In this document: piece after piece, positions 8,983-17,680 of the stretch
Position numbering within the stretch: position 1 is the stretch's first letter
Layout of the letters: each line of letters opens with the position of its first letter
Assembly: GCF_004565465.1 (NCBI RefSeq)
Contig: NZ_SRHY01000001.1
Coordinates: 1-64,000, forward strand
Direction of reading: 5' to 3'
DNA: 64,000 bases
From: Lentibacillus salicampi
Lineage (GTDB): Bacteria > Bacillota > Bacilli > Bacillales > Amphibacillaceae
The notes under the pieces: generated by a model
The model's database searches: none
Seen by the model: the letters and a program-made list of their open reading frames with translations, nothing else
What the model was told of the DNA's origin: nothing
Position numbers and translations under genes: made by a program

Positions 8983-10176
8983 TTGGACAAAACAGACATC
9001 GCACATATCCGAAAACAATTCAAAGTGGATAATGATTTATTGACCATCCATGACATTTTTAATGTGTACATCATGAAAGAATCGAGCGAGATTTATCATC
9101 ACCAGAGTATGCCGTTTGATATGTTGGAGACTGAACAGCAGGAACTGTTTATGGAAAATTTTAAAAAAGTGCTCACGGGCCAATTGGATGAGAAGTTATT
9201 TGAGTTAAAATTCCAGCGTGATGCAGAGAACAACAGTCAGCTCATTCTTCATCAGGGCTTGTTAAGCAATGATACAGAGGAATGGAAAGGTCAAATGTTG
9301 CAGCTCGTTGAAAAAATGCTGAAGGACAAACAATATGAAATGGATATTGTAGTCACTTTTATCCGCGGGGAATATATGAAACCCATGAAAAACATGAGCG
9401 AAGAAGCGGAAGAAAGTGAACGGGATACGGTTTATTCCCATCCTTTTATTTTGTGCAGTGTGAATAAAACGCAGGACCCGAAAAAAGAATTGCTGTTTGA
9501 TTATGTTGAGAAGGAATTCAAGTATAATATTGTCGTTGATCCCATTATTAATCTGAAAGCACCAATATCGGGATTTCTTTTCCCATCGATTACGGATAAT
9601 GCTTCAGATGTCAACCATATCCTTTATGCAGCTGGGAAGAAGAATGAACCAAGCTATCATTTTATCGAAGACGTTTTAAATGCGGAAGAAATCATGACGG
9701 CTGCACAGGATAAACTGGTTTTTGAAGAAATTGTGAAAAATGTCGCTGGTGATCAGGCCATCAACACTGAAACGCTCTCGAATGTATATGAGGAGATCCA
9801 TCAGATGGTGGAAGAGAATGAAGAGGAAGAACGGCCGACATTAGATGCAGGAGACGTGGAGCAAGTTTTGACGGGCAGCGGCATGGAAGATGTCAGTTCC
9901 GAAAAGATTACAACTGCGTTTAAAACTGTGCTGGACGATGAACAATATGAGTTCAAGGCAAGCAATGTCATACCGAAATACAATTCAAAGTCTATTAAGA
10001 TCGAAACAAAAATAGCGGATATCAAAATCAGCCCGCAGGACTTAAGACACGTGCGACAAGTCCATTTCAGTGGTAAACGGTATTTAATGATGGAAGTGGA
10101 AGAAAACACGGTAATCGAAGGCTTTGAAATGATTCCTGAAGCTTTATTTCAAAAAGCGCCGGAAGATAATGAATGA
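8983..10176 (+). CDS. DUF4317 family protein
   Basis: 397 residues. The start MDKTDIAHIRKQFKVDNDLLTIHDIFNVYI is characteristic of DUF4317, a cytosolic family of Firmicutes with no known function. It has no membrane segment, and it is acidic, as expected for a halotolerant cell. The TTG start (8983) has GGGAG about 10 nt upstream. The last third contains an acidic patch ('EENEEEERPTLDAGD') and a compact C-terminal domain. It appears monocistronic. Confidence 0.8.
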   Translation: MDKTDIAHIRKQFKVDNDLLTIHDIFNVYIMKESSEIYHHQSMPFDMLETEQQELFMENFKKVLTGQLDEKLFELKFQRDAENNSQLILHQGLLSNDTEEWKGQMLQLVEKMLKDKQYEMDIVVTFIRGEYMKPMKNMSEEAEESERDTVYSHPFILCSVNKTQDPKKELLFDYVEKEFKYNIVVDPIINLKAPISGFLFPSITDNASDVNHILYAAGKKNEPSYHFIEDVLNAEEIMTAAQDKLVFEEIVKNVAGDQAINTETLSNVYEEIHQMVEENEEEERPTLDAGDVEQVLTGSGMEDVSSEKITTAFKTVLDDEQYEFKASNVIPKYNSKSIKIETKIADIKISPQDLRHVRQVHFSGKRYLMMEVEENTVIEGFEMIPEALFQKAPEDNE

Positions 10177-10333
10177 TCGGATAAAGCAGACCTTGTGGAA
10201 TACTGTCAGGCATTGTAAGTGAATGAAGGAACGTTTGTTTGCGTTCAAGCATGTTTTATACTATAATATTGATTATATAAGTATGTTCACCAGATCAGTG
10301 TATGACCAAAATCGTGGCTAAGAGGTGGGAACG

Positions 10334-10789
10334 ATGGACAAGTCTGAAATCGAGGTCATGAAACTGGATGCAACAACTGACAAAGAAGTATTGAAATATA
10401 TGAGTGATTTCCTTGTTTTACAGGGAATCGCGGAGAAAAACTTTCCGGAAAAAGTCAGGGAACGGGAGATGGCTTTGCCTACCGGTCTGCCGTTACAGCC
10501 CTATGGTGTTGCTGTTCCACATGCAGACCCGGAATTTGCCATCCAGCGGCAGCTGTTGATATCCCCACTGAAGCGTCCGGTTGTTTTCGCGCAAATGGGC
10601 GATCCTGATCAACAGGTGAAGGTCTCGTTTGTTTTTATGCTGGCTATCCCGGATCCCGGCGACCATTTGACATTCATACGGGCATTGTTCACTTGTTTTC
10701 AGGACGAGCAATTCAATCAGGCCTTGGCCAATTGGGATGGGAAAAAATCCTCACTGAAACAGCTTATGCAACGGTATATGAATGGCTAA
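10334..10789 (+). CDS. Stand-alone PTS EIIA protein (fructose/galactitol type)
   Basis: 151 residues from the ATG at 10334, chosen over the in-frame GTG at 10325 because AGAGGTGG (10321-10328) gives it correct spacing. A PTS_EIIA_2 domain covers nearly the whole protein. 'REREMALPTGLPLQPYGVAVPHAD' contains the phosphorylated histidine (H63 of the ATG form), and 'VKVSFVFMLAIPDPGDHLTFIRAL' is typical. No EIIB, EIIC or sugar gene is adjacent, so it serves a transporter encoded elsewhere or has a regulatory role. Confidence 0.8.
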   Translation: MDKSEIEVMKLDATTDKEVLKYMSDFLVLQGIAEKNFPEKVREREMALPTGLPLQPYGVAVPHADPEFAIQRQLLISPLKRPVVFAQMGDPDQQVKVSFVFMLAIPDPGDHLTFIRALFTCFQDEQFNQALANWDGKKSSLKQLMQRYMNG

Positions 10790-10875
10790 ATCATCAGGTT
10801 ACGCAACCCCTTTTGAGTGATTATCATCCATCAGTTGCGACCGATTAAATAGACAACATGACAAGGAGGCGAAAT

Positions 10876-11478
10876 TTGGTGCACCCTTTACCAGAACCAC
10901 TGGATCAATCATTCTACAACCAGTCAACACTACAACTGGCCCAGTCACTGCTGGGGAAACTGCTTTTGAAAGAGACCGATGAAGGTATTGTTGCCGGTTT
11001 CATTGTCGAAACAGAAGCGTATATGGGACCAGAAGATCGTGCAGCCCACAGCTTCAACAATAAACGAACGAAGCGGACGGCAATTATGTTCGGTGAACCA
11101 GGTTATGCGTACACGTATGTCATGCATACCCATTGTCTTTTTAATGTTGTGAGCGGTAGTGTCGACGATCCGAAAGCTGTCCTAATTCGGGGCGTTGAGC
11201 CATACTTGGGCCAATCCGTAATGGAAAAAAGACGTCCCAAAGCCAGAAAACTAAGCCAATTGACAAATGGCCCCGGCAAATTAACCAAAGCGCTCGGTAT
11301 TACGATGGATGATTATGGAAACAAACTGGATCACCCCCCGCTTTGGATTGCGCCGGGAAGAACAGTGGAAGACGAGCAAATGAATTCAGGTCCAAGGATT
11401 GGCATTGATAATTCCGGAGAAGCAAGAGATTATCCGTGGCGTTTTTGGGTTGATGGGAATGCGTTTATTTCAAAATAA
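10876..11478 (+). CDS. DNA-3-methyladenine glycosylase (AAG/MPG type)
   Basis: About 200 residues. Signatures are 'LAQSLLGKLLLKETDEG', 'GFIVETEAYMGPEDRAAHSFNNKRTKR', 'YAYTYVMHTHCLFNVV', 'AVLIRGVEP' and 'LTNGPGKLTKALGI'. The glutamate in ETEAY is the catalytic residue in this family. It removes alkylated bases as the first step of base excision repair. The open frame begins at an ATG at 10858, but AAGGAGG (10863-10869) lies inside it, so translation most likely starts at TTG 10876 or GTG 10879. It appears monocistronic. Confidence 0.9.
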   Translation: MVHPLPEPLDQSFYNQSTLQLAQSLLGKLLLKETDEGIVAGFIVETEAYMGPEDRAAHSFNNKRTKRTAIMFGEPGYAYTYVMHTHCLFNVVSGSVDDPKAVLIRGVEPYLGQSVMEKRRPKARKLSQLTNGPGKLTKALGITMDDYGNKLDHPPLWIAPGRTVEDEQMNSGPRIGIDNSGEARDYPWRFWVDGNAFISK

Positions 11479-11702
11479 AAAGTAGTGTCCACAGGATATC
11501 TCTACCTTCCGGAAACGGGAGAATCGGCCGTGAAGAGCCTTCTCTTGCCAAACACCTATTGGCGTCGGTCAAATCTTCAGAGAAAATGCTTCTCACGGCT
11601 AAAATATATCTGAGAATGAGCGGAATATCAGATAAAACTTTTCACGCCTAAATTCTTCTGAGACAACACGCCCCTCCAGATTAATCCCGGGAACTTCGGT
11701 GT

Positions 11703-12500
11703 CTAACGATCTTCACGAATAATATAGGCATCATGGACGCCGGATTCCTTGACTTTCGCCAATTGCTCCTCTGCATTTTTTCGATCGGAGAATGCCCCGG
11801 CTTGAACACGATACCATTGTTTACCGGAAATGGTAATCTTTGCAACATAGGAATCAATGCCATTTGACTGCAAATGGTTCACCCGGTTTTCGGCATTTTC
11901 CTTGGACTGGAAGGAACCGGCTACCACTTTATACAGTGTGCTAGTGCCCTCTTTTTTTTTTAGGTTAAACACCTTGGCCAGCCCGTTCACATGTCCACGT
12001 GCAACCGTTTGCCGCCAGGATGGGTCTTTCATCAAATCTGCATCTTCTGCGTTATCGATAAATCCATTTTCCGTCAAAAGTGCCGGCATCGCGGTTTCCC
12101 GGAGCACGTGAAAGTTTGCCTTTTTCTTGCCGCGATTTCTGAGCTGATTCACTTTGGTGATTTCCACATGCATCGTGTGCTGGTAATCAGCTGTTTCAGA
12201 CGAGTCGGGCAAACTGCTGTGGATATAGTCTTCATACCCCTGGGCAGCACCGTTAAACGAATTGCAATGAATGGAGAGAAAGTAGTCTGCTCCCCAGGAA
12301 TTCGCCTCATTTGTTCGTCCCGATAAACTGATCGAACTGTCGTCTGTACGGCTCATGCGTACATAGGCATCACGATATTCCCTCTCTAAAATGTCACGGA
12401 TGCGGCGTGCAATATCCAGGTTGATGTTTTTTTCATTCAAGCCATTCCCCTGGGCACCTGGATCTGTCCCACCATGTCCTGGATCCAAATAAAGTTTCAT
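11703..12500 (-). CDS. N-acetylmuramoyl-L-alanine amidase with SPOR domain (CwlC-like)
   Basis: 265 residues. An Amidase_3 domain (about 2-175) carries the zinc ligands H9 (DPGHGG), E23 and H78 (LSIHCN) and the catalytic E144 (LLTENGFID). A SPOR domain (about 185-265) binds denuded peptidoglycan. There is no signal peptide, as in CwlC/CwlD-type enzymes, some of which act in mother-cell lysis at the end of sporulation. It cleaves the bond between muramic acid and L-alanine. It is monocistronic; the ATG follows AAAGGAG. Confidence 0.88.
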   Translation of the reverse strand: MKLYLDPGHGGTDPGAQGNGLNEKNINLDIARRIRDILEREYRDAYVRMSRTDDSSISLSGRTNEANSWGADYFLSIHCNSFNGAAQGYEDYIHSSLPDSSETADYQHTMHVEITKVNQLRNRGKKKANFHVLRETAMPALLTENGFIDNAEDADLMKDPSWRQTVARGHVNGLAKVFNLKKKEGTSTLYKVVAGSFQSKENAENRVNHLQSNGIDSYVAKITISGKQWYRVQAGAFSDRKNAEEQLAKVKESGVHDAYIIREDR

Positions 12501-12896
12501 CGTATGACTCCTTTCATAAAAATTTGTTGCAATATATCGTATTTCATGGAAGTGAATCGCTATTGGACAAATCGTTCAAATTGAAGCAAATTGAGAAACG
12601 TGACGGAAGAGAACTGTTTAGTTGCTTTTCCACTGGGGATGTGAAAAGGTCAAGGGAAAATTTTTTCTCCCCCGTTGCCTCTTTTTCAATGCCCGTTACG
12701 ATTATGGTAGTGACACTTCCTACCCCTATAATCGAAAGTTTTGCGGAAAAGGGGGCATGGAACGTGGAACATCTTAAAGGCGTATAAAGAAGGTTGATAA
12801 TACTTAAAGGTTCATGAGACCCGAGAAGATCCAGGAGAGCAGAGCGATTATGAGTAAGTTTTCAACAACGAATCAAGTTGGCTTCACACATCATCG
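12501..12896. other. Intergenic region with no intact gene
   Basis: An 87-codon frame here (12524-12787) has no family resemblance and overlaps a repeat, so I leave it out. The region probably includes sequence left after loss of most of the nucleoside hydrolase gene that follows. One copy of the short two-copy repeat lies at 12721-12759. Confidence 0.4.
12721..12759. repeat. Two-copy element with CCCC/GGGGG arms, copy 1
   Basis: It begins TACCCCTATAATCGAAA, identical over 17 bp to 63277-63293, and ends AAAGGGGGCATG, one base different from the second copy. The arms are an imperfect inverted repeat (TACCCC and GGGGGYA). The centre differs between copies. Confidence 0.5.
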
Positions 12897-13139
12897 ATGC
12901 TAATTTATAGCGGTCCTATCCATGACGCGTGCACGATTGCCGATTTAATCCAACCGTCTCTTTTTGATTGCAAACATGTCCATGTCGATACCGAAACAAG
13001 AGGCGAATTCACGTATGGTATGACCTCTGTTGATATGTCAGGAGTCACCGGTCAACAGGCAAATGTGATGTTTGCTCGGCACGTAAACCGTGACGGATTT
13101 TGGGAACTGTTTAGCGATGCATTAAAATCTTATGGGTAA
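12897..13139 (+). pseudogene. C-terminal remnant of an inosine-uridine nucleoside hydrolase
   Basis: The 80 residues (GPIHDACTIADLIQPSLF, 'HVDTETRGEFTYGMTSVD', 'GVTGQQANVMFARHVNRDGF') match only the last quarter of IU-preferring nucleoside hydrolases, which are about 310 residues long. The catalytic N-terminal Asp cluster is missing, and there is no ribosome binding site at the first ATG. It sits 65 bp upstream of the ZorA-like gene and is best read as a gene fossil. Confidence 0.75.
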
Positions 13140-13204
13140 ACACTCATGATTGGTCCAAGCCCTGAATACCTATAAAGAAAAAGGTATCACCAGGGGGAGC
13201 TATC

Positions 13205-15028
13205 ATGCTGCGATTCATTCTGGAACTGTTTACAAGCGAACAAAAAGCAGAGGCGCTTTTATCGAATCCAATCATTGAATTGATCTTTATGGTTTTGTTC
13301 ATCGCCTTTATCCTCACACTTCTGGTTCACTTTACCTTATTTATGAAACTCAAACGAATCAGAAATTATTTGCACGAAACCAACCGTATGGATATTGAGC
13401 CACTGTTTGCTTTCAAAGAGCAATTTGACCGGGCTCAGCAAAAAGAATCGATGAAACCGGAAACCTTTGTACAAGAGAAGTTTTCCGGTTGGCGTATATT
13501 CAACGTGCCTGTTGTTAATCTCATTAAAATGGTACAGATGATGGTCTCTGTATTCATATTAATCGGGGTGCTGGGGACATTTATTGGTCTGACAATATCG
13601 TTGGGCAGTATCAATTCATCTGGCAGCGAACTGGTTGAAAATGTGGCTGCTGTGCTGTCGGGAATTGATGTGGCATTTTATACAAGTATTGCCGGTATGG
13701 GGCTGTCACTGATGATGACGGTCCTTACGAAAGTGTTTAATACCGAATATATGCTTACCGATATCATGTTAAAAGTGGAATCCAATTTGGAAGGAAACGA
13801 ACAGGATCGGTTAAGCCGGCTGATTGACGTGTCGGAATCCATTAATGATTCGATTGTTCATCTGCAGGAGACAAATCAAAAGTCATTGACCGGAATTGAG
13901 CATGCTTTTTCAGGTTTTCAGGAGTATACAACCGGGCTGCAGCAATCAGCGAAAGATTTGGCTGAATTTAATGATGGACTTTCCAGCAATTTGCAGGAAT
14001 TTCAGGAACTGTTCCAACATATGAAAGACGTGACGGACGGATTTGGTGAGTCCACGACAAAGCTGAATAACAACTTTGATTCACTGTTTTCCTATTTTAA
14101 AAAGATGGATGGAAAAAATGAGCGCATGGCAAAGGCGTTTGAAAGTACCTATGAACGGGTGAAGGACGTTTCGGAAGCTCAGATGGATACGCTAAATCAT
14201 TTTGAGAAATCGGTTGGTGAATTAAAATCCTTTACGTCTTCCATCATGGAAGGCCAGGAATCTATCCAGGCTGCTTTTGAAAAAATAACGCAAAAAAGCG
14301 GCGATCTTGCCGATAAAATGGAGGCACATAACAAGGAGTTTAAACAGATTTTTGGAAGCGACCTTAGTTCAAAACTGAGCGGAATCATTTCAAATTTAGG
14401 TGAACTTTCCAGAGACTTTGATAGAATGGGTGATTCGGTTGCCCGGTTGCCGGAAGCTCTGGATGTGATCAATCAAACACAGACGGAGTATAAGCATTTG
14501 TTAACGGACCGTTTTGATGAGTTGAAGGAATTTAATCGGACCTTTCATCATCATCTGAAAGCTCATGAGGAAGATTCGAAAGCATTTGAAAGGCAAGTGC
14601 AAGAAGCTTCCCGGTCGTATGAAAATATGAGCAGGCAGAATAACGAGCTGGTTAATGATATCAACCGGACGATTTCACAGATGAACAATGCTTTTAATCA
14701 ACGGGAAAATCAGATTGAAGCAAGCGTCGGTGTTTTAAAGGATACTTTATCCAATTACGTGGCTGGTGTGGAGAGACAGCTGGGCGACAAGCTTGATCAG
14801 CTTGCCCGGAACGTCAATGATTCAATGGTCAAAACAAATGATGGCATCAAGCGAGAATTCCAGGAGCTTCGGCGGTTATCCGAAGACATTCAGCAAACGA
14901 ATTCGCGTTCCATGCAGCAAATGCTTCAGGATTTGACCCGTGAGATACAAGGGTTGAATCGACAGCTAAACGCTTTTGGCCGGCAAACTGGAAATAACGG
15001 TATAGGGCCTGATACAAATGAATACTAA
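13205..15028 (+). CDS. ZorA-like MotA/TolQ/ExbB proton-channel protein with long coiled-coil tail
   Basis: 607 residues. Three membrane segments (about 23-48, 106-134 with the family motif GVLGTFIGLT, and 152-177) form the MotA/TolQ/ExbB core. A tail of about 430 residues (180-607) is rich in Gln, Glu, Asp and Asn and is predicted helical and coiled-coil, pointing into the cytoplasm. This layout matches ZorA of the Zorya anti-phage system, where five ZorA and two ZorB make a proton-driven motor. The ATG follows GGGGGAG and the next gene overlaps by 11 bp. Zorya effectors (ZorC, ZorD, ZorE) are absent here. A different, cell-envelope role remains possible. Confidence 0.75.
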   Translation: MLRFILELFTSEQKAEALLSNPIIELIFMVLFIAFILTLLVHFTLFMKLKRIRNYLHETNRMDIEPLFAFKEQFDRAQQKESMKPETFVQEKFSGWRIFNVPVVNLIKMVQMMVSVFILIGVLGTFIGLTISLGSINSSGSELVENVAAVLSGIDVAFYTSIAGMGLSLMMTVLTKVFNTEYMLTDIMLKVESNLEGNEQDRLSRLIDVSESINDSIVHLQETNQKSLTGIEHAFSGFQEYTTGLQQSAKDLAEFNDGLSSNLQEFQELFQHMKDVTDGFGESTTKLNNNFDSLFSYFKKMDGKNERMAKAFESTYERVKDVSEAQMDTLNHFEKSVGELKSFTSSIMEGQESIQAAFEKITQKSGDLADKMEAHNKEFKQIFGSDLSSKLSGIISNLGELSRDFDRMGDSVARLPEALDVINQTQTEYKHLLTDRFDELKEFNRTFHHHLKAHEEDSKAFERQVQEASRSYENMSRQNNELVNDINRTISQMNNAFNQRENQIEASVGVLKDTLSNYVAGVERQLGDKLDQLARNVNDSMVKTNDGIKREFQELRRLSEDIQQTNSRSMQQMLQDLTREIQGLNRQLNAFGRQTGNNGIGPDTNEY

Positions 15029-15710
15029 ATATCAGCGACTGTTTAAAAAGGAAGATGAGGAAAGTCATTTTTGGCCATCTTTCACCGACTTGCTGACGAT
15101 CATTTTATTATGTTTCATCCTGATTTTCATTGCGATGATGATCATCAAGTCATTGCAAATTGAGGAGATGAAGCGAACCATCGATCAGATCATGGGAATT
15201 CGTTCTGAGCTTGTCAGTGATCTGCAGGAGGAGTTCAGTAATTCGACCATGGGTATTGAAGTCGACAAGGAAACAGGTGCGATGATTTTTAACACAGAAA
15301 TTTTATTTGAATATGACGAATCCAAATTAAAACCGGAGTCATTCCAATTTTTGGATGAATTTGTGCCGAAATATCTGGATATATTATTGCAAAATGGTTA
15401 TGAGGATTATATTGCCGAAATCATCATCGAAGGCCATACAGACCGTGATGGCAGTTATTTATATAACCTGGAGTTGTCGCAGGAAAGAGCACACAGTGTT
15501 GCTGCCTACATTCTCAGTGACGATTTTCCTTATAAACATATCCAGCAGCATTTGGAGAAAAAACTGACGGTAAACGGCAGGTCCTATACTGATTTTCGAA
15601 CGGACGAATCTGGTAATTACAGTGCGGAAGCATCAAGGCGAGTAGAATTTAAGTTTCGGTTAAAAGATGAGGAAATCCTTGAAAAGACGCGAGAGATATT
15701 GAAGGAGTAA
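15018..15710 (+). CDS. ZorB-like MotB/OmpA stator protein
   Basis: 230 residues. One membrane segment (about 25-46) begins FTDLLTIILL, with D24 in the place of the proton-carrying aspartate of MotB. A short linker helix leads to an OmpA-like peptidoglycan-binding domain (about 95-215) with 'EGHTDRDGSYLYNLELSQERA'. It would anchor the ZorA-like channel to the cell wall. The start codon lies inside the end of the ZorA-like gene, so the two are translationally coupled. A perfect terminator follows 18 nt after the stop, which closes the operon at two genes. Confidence 0.8.
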   Translation: MNTKYQRLFKKEDEESHFWPSFTDLLTIILLCFILIFIAMMIIKSLQIEEMKRTIDQIMGIRSELVSDLQEEFSNSTMGIEVDKETGAMIFNTEILFEYDESKLKPESFQFLDEFVPKYLDILLQNGYEDYIAEIIIEGHTDRDGSYLYNLELSQERAHSVAAYILSDDFPYKHIQQHLEKKLTVNGRSYTDFRTDESGNYSAEASRRVEFKFRLKDEEILEKTREILKE

Positions 15711-15728
15711 ACGCCAGGCAAGATATCA

Positions 15729-15754
15729 GGCCCAATTCTAGAATTGGGCCTTTT
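15729..15754 (+). terminator. Rho-independent terminator closing the ZorAB-like operon
   Basis: A perfect 22-bp palindrome (GGCCCAATTC at 15729-15738, its complement at 15741-15750) is followed by TTTT. It separates the two-gene operon from the nuclease gene downstream. Confidence 0.8.
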
Positions 15755-15960
15755 AAATAGGATACCTTTCTCCTGTATAGAGGATTTTGCCCTTTGGTGA
15801 AGCCTTTTTTGGTCACTGTAAACTGGCATTGCAGCATTTAAATTAAAAATTTTCAATAAATAATACCAGAACGCTAGTTTGCTAAGTGCATCTATGTTAC
15901 ACTATATTCAGAAAAACAGCTCCGTTAAGTCTTCATTTAACCTGAAGAGGACGTGTAACC

Positions 15961-17175
15961 ATGGTAATGACTAAACCACTGGAGAAAACTGTTGATTTTA
16001 CCACATTTGACAGGGTAAGAGAAGATTCGAATGATTACACCGGACAAAGGGGAAATAAAAACGACAGAAAACTGCTCAAACGGATTCCGCTTGAAAAGCT
16101 GATGGATTTAAAAGTTGATTACGCTTTCAAACAGCTTTTTGGCAACGAAAAAAATAAAGATATAACGGTTGTATTTCTAAATGCCATTTTGCAGCGCACG
16201 GGGCGAAAGCGGATTACGGATATTTCCTTCAATAATACGGAAGTGCCCCGTGAGTACGCCGATGATAAAGAGTCACGTTTGGATTTGCTGGTGCGCACGG
16301 AAGATGACGAATGGATTAATGTGGAAATTCAATTCACTAATAAATATGATATGGTTAAACGTTCTTTGTATTATTGGTCCAAAATTTATACAGAACGGCA
16401 TGAAAAAGGGATGAGTTATCATTTATTGCGGCCGGTTATTGCGATCAATATCATGAATTTTGATCTGTTTTCTGAAACAGAACGTTTTCATACATCGTAT
16501 CATTTGTATGAGGATGAAGGACAATTCAAGCTGACAAACGTGATGGAATTCCACTTCATCGAGATGCCCAAGTTACTGAAGGATTGGAAGGCTGACAGAC
16601 TGGACCCGTGGAATGACCTATTGGTAAGGTGGCTGATGCTGCTCGGTATGATTGATTCCAGAAATGATGAAGTCTATGATGAAATATATCGGGAATTGGA
16701 GGCGATTGCCATGAGTGATGATCAGTTGCGCGACGCATTTGAAAACTGGGAAGAGCTAAGTATGACACAGGATCAAAGGCTTGCGTATCAATCACGCCTT
16801 AAACAAATTATGGATGAGGAATCATTTAAGGCGGACATGGAAGCGTTGAAGGAAGACGCCAGGAAGAATAATTTGGAAGCGGACAGGAAAAATCGGGAGA
16901 CGGAAAAGCTTAATCGGGAGACGGAAAAGCTTAACCGGGAAACGGAAAAGCTTAATCGAGAGACGGAAAAGCTTAACCGGGAGACGAAGAAGAAAGAACA
17001 GGAAGCTGCGAGGAAAAAACAAGAAACGGAGAGGATGGAACGAGAAACAGAGAAAAGGTTGGAAAGAGCAGCACGTAAGCTTTTATATAAAGGAATGGAT
17101 ATGCAGTTTGTAGCGGAAACCACTGGCTTTAGTCTGGACAAAATTGCGGAGATTCGGGAAAATATTCAAAATTAA
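15961..17175 (+). CDS. Rpn-type PD-(D/E)XK nuclease family protein with heptad-repeat linker
   Basis: 404 residues. A variable N-terminal extension (1-45) precedes the PDDEXK_2 domain (about 46-290), with 'DYAFKQLFG', D108 in ESRLDLLV, and E122 and Q124 in VEIQF. Residues about 311-335 hold four tandem copies of the heptad NRETEKL plus a partial copy, forming a charged helix, and the C-terminus (about 360-404) repeats the small helical domain also seen in the 1798 gene. It starts at ATG 15961 or 15967. A terminator and 206 bp separate it from the ZorAB-like pair, so co-transcription is unlikely. Confidence 0.75.
   Translation: MVMTKPLEKTVDFTTFDRVREDSNDYTGQRGNKNDRKLLKRIPLEKLMDLKVDYAFKQLFGNEKNKDITVVFLNAILQRTGRKRITDISFNNTEVPREYADDKESRLDLLVRTEDDEWINVEIQFTNKYDMVKRSLYYWSKIYTERHEKGMSYHLLRPVIAINIMNFDLFSETERFHTSYHLYEDEGQFKLTNVMEFHFIEMPKLLKDWKADRLDPWNDLLVRWLMLLGMIDSRNDEVYDEIYRELEAIAMSDDQLRDAFENWEELSMTQDQRLAYQSRLKQIMDEESFKADMEALKEDARKNNLEADRKNRETEKLNRETEKLNRETEKLNRETEKLNRETKKKEQEAARKKQETERMERETEKRLERAARKLLYKGMDMQFVAETTGFSLDKIAEIRENIQN
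16891..16989 (+). repeat. In-frame 21-bp minisatellite
   Basis: Four full units of AAYCGRGARACGGAAAAGCTT at 16891, 16912, 16933 and 16954, then a partial fifth at 16975. Each unit encodes NRETEKL, and each junction keeps a HindIII site (AAGCTT). Units differ only at third positions or silently, so the protein repeat is conserved. Confidence 0.85.
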
Positions 17176-17259
17176 CATGCCACTAGTTTTAATTTGTTTA
17201 TTTAGGGTTTTTGGAAATTTTATTAAATAAAAGAAACTGTACAATGAGGGGAGATTTCA

Positions 17260-17538
17260 TTGAATTATTATGCAGTGTTTTTGCCGATGAAGGATGAGGA
17301 AAAAAGTAAAGAATTCCGCCCACAGCACTTGGCATTTCTAAAACAAATGAAGCAGAAGAAAAAGGTGTTTATGAACGGGCGGTTTACAGACGGTGCCGGA
17401 GGTCTGGTCATATATGCAGCGGATAGTTTGGATGAAGCCATGTCCTATTTGAAAGAAGACCCTTACATCATAAATGGCGCAAGGGATTTTGAAATTCATG
17501 AATGGGCAATGGAAACGGACGTTGAATTTGATTTTTAG
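17260..17538 (+). CDS. YciI family protein
   Basis: 92 residues. The fold signatures are 'YYAVFLPM', 'RPQHLAFLKQMKQKKKVFMNGRFTDGAGGLVIY' and 'LKEDPYIINGARDFEIHEW', typical of YciI-like ferredoxin-fold proteins. Their conserved His (H31 here) and Asp are thought to form an active site, but the reaction is unknown. It starts with TTG after GGGGAG and ends in a strong terminator, so it is monocistronic. Confidence 0.82.
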   Translation: MNYYAVFLPMKDEEKSKEFRPQHLAFLKQMKQKKKVFMNGRFTDGAGGLVIYAADSLDEAMSYLKEDPYIINGARDFEIHEWAMETDVEFDF

Positions 17539-17571
17539 CGGGACACGGGGCCTGATTCCGTGTCCCGTTTT
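17539..17571 (+). terminator. Terminator after the YciI gene
   Basis: CGGGACACGG (17539-17548) pairs perfectly with CCGTGTCCCG (17558-17567), and TTTT follows. The stem starts immediately after the stop codon. Confidence 0.85.
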
Positions 17572-17680
17572 GTGAACGTCATTCCATTTTAAATTTGATG
17601 GGAAGACAGGCAGGAAGTTTACCGGTTAAAGTTGAATATCAGGTAAAGCCGGGAAATTTTGATGAAGGGAGACCACATTT

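Noticed and set aside
12524-12787. 87-codon frame on the plus strand
   Set aside because: No family resemblance or proper ribosome binding site; it overlaps a repeat.
15961-17175. Treating the Rpn-type nuclease as part of the ZorAB-like operon
   Set aside because: A perfect terminator separates them, and the family is also present elsewhere in the window without ZorAB.
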